Shown here in pieces: positions 58,467-64,000 of a stretch of DNA of 64,000 nt. Location: NCBI GenBank assembly GCA_003522145.1, contig DPGD01000024.1, positions 1 to 64,000 of the forward strand, read 5' to 3'. The number at the start of each line of letters is the position of its first letter. Position 1 is the stretch's first letter. Under the pieces are notes generated by a model. That model made no database searches and was not told the DNA's origin. It saw nothing but the letters and a program-made list of their open reading frames with translations. This DNA comes from Clostridiales bacterium. Its GTDB lineage: Bacteria; Bacillota; Clostridia; Oscillospirales; CAG-272. The translations under genes were made by a program, and so were the position numbers.

Positions 58467-59165
58467 ATGGCTTTATATGTTCTGTCAGATACACATCTTT
58501 CCGGTGCTACCGAAAAGCCTATGGACATTTTCGGGGAACGCTGGAAAAATCATACCGAACGGATCGGCTATTTTTTTGAAAAAACACTCCGAACAGGCGA
58601 TACCGTGGTCATTCCGGGCGATATTTCCTGGGGCATGACCTTGGAGGAGGCCCTTCCCGATCTGCAGTTTCTGAATTCTCTTCCGGGAAAAAAGATTCTT
58701 ATGAAGGGAAATCACGACTATTGGTGGTCCACCGTCTCTAAAATTGAAAAATTCTTTGCAGAGCATCAGCTTTCAACGCTCTCTTTGCTTTTCAACAACG
58801 CCTATAAGGTGGAAAGCTTTGCTCTGTGCGGCACGAGAGGCTGGTACAGCGACAGCACCAATCCTCCCTGCACCGACCGGGCAAAAATCGTTTTAAGGGA
58901 AGCCGGGCGCCTGGAGCGCTCCCTGCAGGCAGGGAGACAGTTGGAAGCGGAGGAGCTTCTGGCCTTTCTGCACTTCCCTCCTGTGTGGGGGAGTTTTGTC
59001 TGTAGGGAACTTTTGGAGGTGTTGCTCCGCTACGGAGTGAAACGGTGCTATTTCGGGCATATGCACGGACAATACAATCTTGCCCCCACTTTTGAATACG
59101 AAGGGATCTCCTTCACCCTCGCCTCCTCCGACTATCTGCAGTTCCGTCCTCTTTCCATTGTGTGA
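58467..59165 (+). CDS. Metallophosphoesterase
   Basis: 232-residue cytoplasmic calcineurin-like phosphatase: LSDTHLSG, IPGDISWGM, MKGNHDYWW, YFGHMHG motifs are all intact. The family (predicted phosphohydrolase, YkuE/YmdB-unlike group found in Clostridia) has no settled substrate. ATG after GGGAGAG. Followed by DUF3737 at 35 nt. Confidence 0.88.
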   Translation: MALYVLSDTHLSGATEKPMDIFGERWKNHTERIGYFFEKTLRTGDTVVIPGDISWGMTLEEALPDLQFLNSLPGKKILMKGNHDYWWSTVSKIEKFFAEHQLSTLSLLFNNAYKVESFALCGTRGWYSDSTNPPCTDRAKIVLREAGRLERSLQAGRQLEAEELLAFLHFPPVWGSFVCRELLEVLLRYGVKRCYFGHMHGQYNLAPTFEYEGISFTLASSDYLQFRPLSIV

Positions 59166-59200
59166 AGAACAGTATCCCATACTAAAGGAGTAATAGTATT

Positions 59201-60064
59201 ATGAAAATCGTTGAAAATCAAAGAATGGACGAGGAACGGGCCCTCTACAATTTGCAGAACGCCAGAGTGTCCAACTGCCGGTTTGAGGGTCCCCTGGACG
59301 GAGAATCGGCATTGAAGGAAGGACGGAATCTGGAAATCGACCGCTGTGTGTTTGCCCTTCGCTATCCCCTGTGGCATGTTCAGAACTGCACGGTTTCCGA
59401 CTGTATTCTGGAAGAAGGCTGTCGGGCACCTGCCTGGTATGTGCAAAACGGCACTTTCGTGAATACCGTTGTGGAAGGAGTGAAATGTCTGCGGGAGTGT
59501 ACCCAGGTGCAGTTTGAATCCTGCAAGGTCCATTCTCCGGAGTTCGGCTGGCGGTGCAAGGATGTACGGCTCACAGACAGCGAGTTTGTAAGCGAATACT
59601 TTCTCTTTGAAGGCAAGGATGTGGTCTTGAACCGTGTCCGGATGAAGGGCAAATACTCCTTTCAATATGTGGAGAATATGGTGATTGAGGATTCCATTCT
59701 GGATACCAAGGACGCCTTTTGGCACGCCAAAAATGTTAAGGTAAAAAACAGCACGGTGAAAGGCGAATACTTAGGCTGGTATTCTGAGGGATTAACCTTG
59801 ATCAACTGCCGCATCATCGGTACCCAGCCCCTCTGCTATTGCAAAAATCTGACCCTACAAAACTGCACCATGGAAGAAACCGACCTGTCTTTTGAGTATT
59901 CGGAGGTCAACGCCGATGTGCAAGGCTCGATTCTTTCGGTTAAAAACCCGAAAAGTGGCCGGATCGTGGCCGATTCCTACGGGGAAATCATTCTGGAGCA
60001 TCCGGTTTATGAAAACTCCTGCTCGATTCTGACAAGGACACAGGCACATGTGCGTCTCACATAG
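59201..60064 (+). CDS. DUF3737-family right-handed beta-helix protein
   Basis: 287 residues made of ~20-residue turns (ARVSNCRFEG, RNLEIDRCVFAL, VQNCTVSDCILEE, CKDVRLTDSEFV and so on), the pattern of a parallel beta-helix as in DUF3737. No signal peptide; intracellular. Function unknown. Ribosome site AAAGGAG. Confidence 0.88.
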   Translation: MKIVENQRMDEERALYNLQNARVSNCRFEGPLDGESALKEGRNLEIDRCVFALRYPLWHVQNCTVSDCILEEGCRAPAWYVQNGTFVNTVVEGVKCLRECTQVQFESCKVHSPEFGWRCKDVRLTDSEFVSEYFLFEGKDVVLNRVRMKGKYSFQYVENMVIEDSILDTKDAFWHAKNVKVKNSTVKGEYLGWYSEGLTLINCRIIGTQPLCYCKNLTLQNCTMEETDLSFEYSEVNADVQGSILSVKNPKSGRIVADSYGEIILEHPVYENSCSILTRTQAHVRLT

Positions 60065-60087
60065 GGATTTTTAAGGACATTGAAAAA

Positions 60088-60193
60088 GAGCAGCAAAATT
60101 TTTGCTGCTCTCAGTCTGTCGAAAAACGCCCATCAAGCGAGAGCTGAAATGGGCGTTTTTCGACAGACTGACTCGACTTATAATAAGTCGAGT
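60088..60193 (+). repeat. Three consecutive perfect hairpins downstream of DUF3737
   Basis: Hairpin 1: 11-bp arms 60088-60098/60100-60110. Hairpin 2: 22-bp perfect arms 60112-60133/60149-60170 with a 15-nt loop. Hairpin 3: 11-bp arms 60171-60181/60183-60193. They are separated by 0-1 base. The first or second may terminate transcription; the arrangement looks like an insertion of a small palindromic element. Confidence 0.7.
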
Positions 60194-60294
60194 TTCATAA
60201 TTTATTCAATTAAAATCCCTGCGGGAAGGGCGCATAACTCCTTCTCTTTTTTCATAGTATGTGAAATAGTTCCTTTCGGAAGGAGAACCGCTTC

Positions 60295-61215
60295 ATGATT
60301 CTGGTGGATGCCCATTGCGACAGTCTGGAAAAAGCCTCTCAAACCCAAAGCTCTCTCATTTCCCCCTACAACTTCTCCAAGAACCATCGGCAGCTCCAGT
60401 TTGCTGCGATCTTCTGCGGAGTTGAAGGAGAATCGCCCAAAGACAGCTACCTTCGTGCCCAAAGGCTTCTGGGGCAGTATACCCTCTCTCTTTCGTCTGA
60501 AGGGCTTTTGCCCGTGCGCAATTCTTTGGAATTAGACGAATTTCTACGCTCCGACCGGAACGGGCTTCTTCTTTCCATGGAAGGTTCCACCGGACTTTTG
60601 GGCGATCCTGCAATTCTTGAAAAATTCTATAACGCCGGTTTAAGAGTTATGGGGCTCTGCTGGACCCACAACGAGCTTGCAAAGAGCAGTCGGCTTCTGG
60701 AAGGGGAAAAAGACACTGGCTTGAGCGCCCAGGGACGGAAAATGGTGGAGGCCGGCAATCGATTGGGGATGCTTTTTGATGTTTCGCACCTGTCAGATCG
60801 TAGTTTTTGGGATCTCTCTGCTCTTTCAAAAAAGCCGATTCTTGCCACACATTCCGATTTCCGGGGGCTCTGCTCCTGCAATCGGAATCTGACCGATGAA
60901 ATGGCCCAGGAAATTGTACGGCAGGACGGGATGATCGGCCTGAACCTCTGCCCGAAATTTCTTTCCGATCGGGAGGAAAGACAGACCCTTTTCGGATTTT
61001 TTGACCATTTGGAATACGGGCTTTCCCGTTTTGGCGAAGACCACCTTGGATTCGGACTGGATATTGACGGAATTGACCGGTATCCGGAGCCTTTGACTCC
61101 GGATTCCTCTCTGCACGACCGGATTGCGGAGTTTCTCCTGAAGCACTATCCGCAAAGAGTCGTCGAAAAAATCTCCGGCAGCAATTTCATTTCTTTTCTG
61201 AAGAAGTACCTCTGA
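60295..61215 (+). CDS. Membrane dipeptidase (peptidase M19)
   Basis: 306-residue zinc peptidase related to renal dipeptidase. VDAHCDSLE (zinc His-x-Asp), LSMEGSTGLL (bridging Glu), MLFDVSHLS, ATHSDFRGLC and GLDIDGID follow the M19 order. No signal peptide, so a cytoplasmic dipeptidase. Ribosome site GGAAGGAG. A stretch of three hairpins separates it from DUF3737. Confidence 0.92.
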   Translation: MILVDAHCDSLEKASQTQSSLISPYNFSKNHRQLQFAAIFCGVEGESPKDSYLRAQRLLGQYTLSLSSEGLLPVRNSLELDEFLRSDRNGLLLSMEGSTGLLGDPAILEKFYNAGLRVMGLCWTHNELAKSSRLLEGEKDTGLSAQGRKMVEAGNRLGMLFDVSHLSDRSFWDLSALSKKPILATHSDFRGLCSCNRNLTDEMAQEIVRQDGMIGLNLCPKFLSDREERQTLFGFFDHLEYGLSRFGEDHLGFGLDIDGIDRYPEPLTPDSSLHDRIAEFLLKHYPQRVVEKISGSNFISFLKKYL

Positions 61216-61228
61216 ACAGAAAAAAAGA

Positions 61229-61312
61229 GACTGTTAAAAAATCTTTCAGAATTTTTTACAATTTTTTACAGTCCCGACAACATGGGCGGCTTTCAGCCGT
61301 CATTTGGCCGCG
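61229..61312. repeat. Dispersed hairpin repeat, copy 2
   Basis: Arms GACTGT-TAAAAAAT (from 61229) and ATTTTTT-ACAGTC (to 61273) followed by the block CGACAACATGGGCGGCTTTC-AGCCGTCATTT (61275-61305) shared with the copy near 34.17 kb. It lies 13 bases after the dipeptidase stop and 130 bases before DUF378, and holds no gene. Confidence 0.65.
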
Positions 61313-61397
61313 GCATCCACTGAAATTTCTAAAAAATGAAGGGCAAAACCGACCAAGATCCCCTCAAAAATGCCGGAACCCACACCGACATTTTGAA

Positions 61398-61436
61398 GGG
61401 CTGTAAAAAACATCGAGTTTTTTACAGCCCCTTTTT
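61398..61436 (+). terminator. Terminator between dipeptidase and DUF378
   Basis: Perfect 14-bp arms (61398-61411 and 61417-61430, GGGCTGTAAAAAAC and complement), then CTTTTT on the plus strand. It probably ends the dipeptidase transcript; DUF378 converges on it. Confidence 0.75.
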
Positions 61437-61438
61437 GT

Positions 61439-61660
61439 TTATTGGTCGCTGCGGGAAGTTTTGAATACTTCCGAGCGATCTCTGACCAAGAGAGAAATGC
61501 ACCAAAGAGCCGAAATGCCCACGATGGTGAAAATAATACGACTCAACACCGAGTCACTGCCGCCGCAAATCCAGGAAACAATATCAAACTGGAACAATCC
61601 GATGCTGCCCCAATTGATTCCACCGATAATTGCAAGCGTCAGAGCAATCTTATCAAGCAT
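61439..61660 (-). CDS. DUF378 small membrane protein
   Basis: 73 residues with two membrane helices (about 5-24 and 38-60) and the family motif GGINWGSIGLFQFD. Proteins of this type (YuzA) have no known function. Ribosome site GAAAGGAAAG. Confidence 0.9.
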   Translation of the reverse strand: MLDKIALTLAIIGGINWGSIGLFQFDIVSWICGGSDSVLSRIIFTIVGISALWCISLLVRDRSEVFKTSRSDQ

Positions 61661-61802
61661 ACGCTTTCTTTCCTTCTTTCGGGAATATTACTCCATAAGA
61701 GCCTAAACAGTATGCACTTTCCGGCCGTCTGCTATACATCGCACAGACAAGCGGATTCTCTTCCGGAAAAAAAGAAATTTTTTCTTTATTCTGAGCTTTG
61801 AC

Positions 61803-63494
61803 TCACCTGTGTTCCAACACAAAGAGGATGCTCTCTTTTACCTGACGGAATACGGCCTTCAGTCTGCACTCTTCCCCTGCGGCCGGTAAATTTTTCAAAT
61901 CGTTCTTTAAGGCCGAAATAGTCATACTCAGCATTTCATCTCTGAAGGCTTGCGCCGCATTGTCGCCCATTTTCGGCATAATACTGCGCATCAGCGCTTC
62001 CGCACTTTCCTCGCACACATACGGATGGGCACAAAAGCCCAGAACAAACTCGGCCAGCGCCTCAACATCCAGCTTCTCAAAAGTCAGATCCTTCAATTCC
62101 TCTTCGGAAGAAAGAATTCCTGAAAGCCCGTTGCTGAGTAAAGAAACCGCACGGGTTTCTCTTGCTACATCCTGAACACCTTGATCTGCCCTCTGGCGCA
62201 TCTGTTCTTTTATGGAATGCATCTGCTCTGTGAAATGCTCCTCCTTTACCGTAAAGGACTCCTCCAGCCGGTCAAAAGCATAAAACACCGTGCTGTCAAA
62301 TATCTCGGAGGTCATTTTGCCGGACCGGATATTGCTCACTAAGATTGCCGTATACCGCTCCTCGCCCAGTTTCTTGAAAAACTGCTCTTTATCCTCGGTA
62401 TACCGGAAGAGTTCCTGTTCGATGGAGGCGTCCAGTATTTTCGCAATACCTACAATGCTTTCTTGCACATCCTCCGCACCGCACTGTGCCAAGGGAGTAA
62501 GAATGCCTTTCAAATCCTTCTCACCCTCGCCGTCCTCCTCAATCGTCGATTCACCGTACCGGCAGAAATCCGCAACCAGTCCGCAGATATACTTTTCATT
62601 TGCCACAGACTCTCCGATCTGCCGGACAAATTGACTGTCCGCCTCTTTGTATGTATCCGCTTCAAGCGTGGCAATCTTCATTCCGTCGGCAATCACAACG
62701 GCGCTGTGATCAATCACCTCAAAGGCATTGTATCGGGTCCCTTCCATGTTGAATGCCCCAAAGTAGCCTGTGCAAAAATTAAAAGGCACTTTTGAAGCCA
62801 ACCAGACCGGAGGACAGTTCAGAACCGAATCCGTAACTTTTGAAACATCTTTCTCCAAAGACACGCCCTCGCTTTTGGAAATCTCCTCCAAAAACCCGTT
62901 TTGAACCAATTCCTCCGAAAAATCCTTTGCTACCGTTGCCACGCTGTTTACCGTGGAATACAGCGGCAACAGGAAAAAGAAAGAGAGCAAAAGAGCGTCT
63001 ACTGCGCCAATTACCATGCCAATCACTCTCAGATGCTTCTTTACACCGCTTACGGCAAAGGCAAGCCGAAAAGCACCGCCCAGAATCAACTTTCCCAAAA
63101 GAAGGAAAACAAAATACAGCAGCAAAAACAATCCCGAGGCGACCAGTGCGGTAATCAGACCCTCTGAAAGCGCACCGGTATAGGGCATCTGTTCAAGGGT
63201 CCGCCCCACATCTCCGCTTTCGCGGGAGACGATTTTCAAAACAGATGAATAGATTTTCCCTGCAATGGGTCTTGCGATCAGTTTTGCAAGGAAAACCGCC
63301 GGAAACAGCGCCACCACCGTAATCGTAAGGGAGATCAACGAAAGGGCGGCACCCTTTCGGAATCCCCGGAACATTCTTATGGGCAAAAGGATCACCAGGA
63401 GCAGCAAAAAGGGCAGTAACAACACCAATAACAACAGCGGAAAGGCACCGATTTCCTTGAAAATATCGCTGAAAAACCTCAAAAAGCCGTCCAC
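61803..63494 (-). CDS. CvpA-like membrane protein with large C-terminal domain
   Basis: 563 residues. The first ~190 hold four membrane segments (about 17-38, 48-72, 112-137, 155-180) with FRGFRKGAALSLISLTITVV, the CvpA/colicin-V-production-like opening. The remaining ~370 residues are acidic and helical with no recognised domain, far longer than CvpA (about 160-180). Function unknown. Forms a unit with the LytM-like gene 61 nt upstream. Confidence 0.7.
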   Translation of the reverse strand: MDGFLRFFSDIFKEIGAFPLLLLVLLLPFLLLLVILLPIRMFRGFRKGAALSLISLTITVVALFPAVFLAKLIARPIAGKIYSSVLKIVSRESGDVGRTLEQMPYTGALSEGLITALVASGLFLLLYFVFLLLGKLILGGAFRLAFAVSGVKKHLRVIGMVIGAVDALLLSFFFLLPLYSTVNSVATVAKDFSEELVQNGFLEEISKSEGVSLEKDVSKVTDSVLNCPPVWLASKVPFNFCTGYFGAFNMEGTRYNAFEVIDHSAVVIADGMKIATLEADTYKEADSQFVRQIGESVANEKYICGLVADFCRYGESTIEEDGEGEKDLKGILTPLAQCGAEDVQESIVGIAKILDASIEQELFRYTEDKEQFFKKLGEERYTAILVSNIRSGKMTSEIFDSTVFYAFDRLEESFTVKEEHFTEQMHSIKEQMRQRADQGVQDVARETRAVSLLSNGLSGILSSEEELKDLTFEKLDVEALAEFVLGFCAHPYVCEESAEALMRSIMPKMGDNAAQAFRDEMLSMTISALKNDLKNLPAAGEECRLKAVFRQVKESILFVLEHR

Positions 63495-63555
63495 CCTTTT
63501 TCTCCTCCATCCTTACATCAAATACATTTTGTATTCTTTTCCGACTCAATCGCTC

Positions 63556-64000
63556 TTATGAAAGTCTGTTTTCCGCAATCAAACCGTTTTCGATCAGTTT
63601 TTGCAACTCCACCGGCACTCCGTATACCGAGGCACCCACATGGAAATTGAAATTGAAGCTTGAATTCAAGCCGCCGTCCGCCGCATGGGACAGGAATTGA
63701 CCGGCTGTCACGCTGTCGCCCACGCTGACGGCAATATCTGAGGAAAGATTGGTATACCAGGTCATCAATCCGCTTCCGTGATCCACGATCACCATGCGCC
63801 CGGTGTAGATATGCTCTCCCACAAAGACCACCTTCCCGTCAAAGGCGGCGTGAACCTCTGTGATCTTTCCTTCCACATTCATGCCCTGTCCGCCGGTGGT
63901 TGCGCAATACATATTGTCGTAGGCGATATAGGTTTTGTTCAACTCCACGATCCGCACCCGCATTCCGAAACTGTAGTTGGAGGTATCCGAAACATAGTTC
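63556..64000 (-). CDS. Degenerate LytM/M23 (SpoIIQ-like) protein, 5' end outside window
   Basis: The frame continues past the right edge. The visible C-terminal part matches the LytM fold: EVHAAFDGKVVFVGEHIYTG, GSGLMTWYTNLSSDIAVSVGD, and FNFHVGASVYGVPVE. The first zinc His/Asp pair (HxGxD) reads GQGMNVEG, so only part of the zinc site remains. That resembles Bacillus SpoIIQ, whose LytM domain is catalytically dead and bridges forespore and mother cell. SpoIIQ-like identity is inferred. Confidence 0.75.
   Translation of the reverse strand, partial: NYVSDTSNYSFGMRVRIVELNKTYIAYDNMYCATTGGQGMNVEGKITEVHAAFDGKVVFVGEHIYTGRMVIVDHGSGLMTWYTNLSSDIAVSVGDSVTAGQFLSHAADGGLNSSFNFNFHVGASVYGVPVELQKLIENGLIAENRLS

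Overview
The window looks like a chromosomal stretch of a low-to-moderate-GC Firmicute of class Clostridia, probably an uncultured gut Oscillospiraceae/Ruminococcaceae-type organism. This is inferred from gene content: a short-form HisG with HisZ, a TrpR-like YerC heading the his operon, a rimP-nusA-ylxR-ylxQ-infB operon, Tn4451-type accessory genes (TnpV), and a SpoIIQ-like LytM protein. No rRNA is present.

1-14.6 kb is a mobile defence island, almost entirely on the minus strand. It holds the mobilisation genes of an integrative element: a partial serine recombinase, relaxase, MobC-like protein, RepA-like ATPase, hairpin-rich candidate oriT and sigma-like regulator. A ~430-nt gene-free interval boxed by two minus-strand terminators may be a structured RNA. 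Next comes an AlwI-type restriction-modification operon (controller, double methyltransferase, endonuclease) with a downstream IrrE/DUF4411-PIN pair. An operator-flanked operon then encodes an atypical Fic protein, a membrane protein fused in this sequence to a TIR domain, and a second TIR protein. The island ends at a tRNA-Leu-like sequence that carries its own promoter and terminator. 14.7-16.2 kb is decayed mobile DNA: TnpV, a broken DUF6809 gene and a degenerate DnaG-like gene.

16.4-30.75 kb is one large plus-strand peptide (RiPP) locus. A TetR regulator leads into a STAS / SpoIIE-phosphatase / SpoIIAB-like-kinase partner-switching trio. This is followed by NHLM-type export (secretion protein, C39-peptidase ABC transporter, second ABC transporter), a small coupled gene and an ECF sigma factor. 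Then come eight putative double-glycine precursor peptides with very diverse cores, a radical SAM/SPASM maturase and a ninth precursor. The layout suggests environmentally switched expression, one maturase acting on many substrates, and common leader removal during export.

31-34.4 kb is a graveyard of prophage packaging genes and transposon fragments. 34.5-42.5 kb is a complete, compact histidine operon on the minus strand. 43.5-50 kb carries a giant secreted GH92 glycosidase and a lipoprotein phosphoesterase. 50.1-55.2 kb is the translation-factor operon (minus). 55.4-61.2 kb is a plus-strand housekeeping run (lepB, rbgA, rnhB, phosphoesterase, DUF3737, dipeptidase). The window closes with DUF378, a CvpA-like protein and a truncated LytM/SpoIIQ-like protein. 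A dispersed hairpin repeat occurs at about 34.1 and 61.2 kb.

All functional calls rest on motif recognition by eye; no database search was run.
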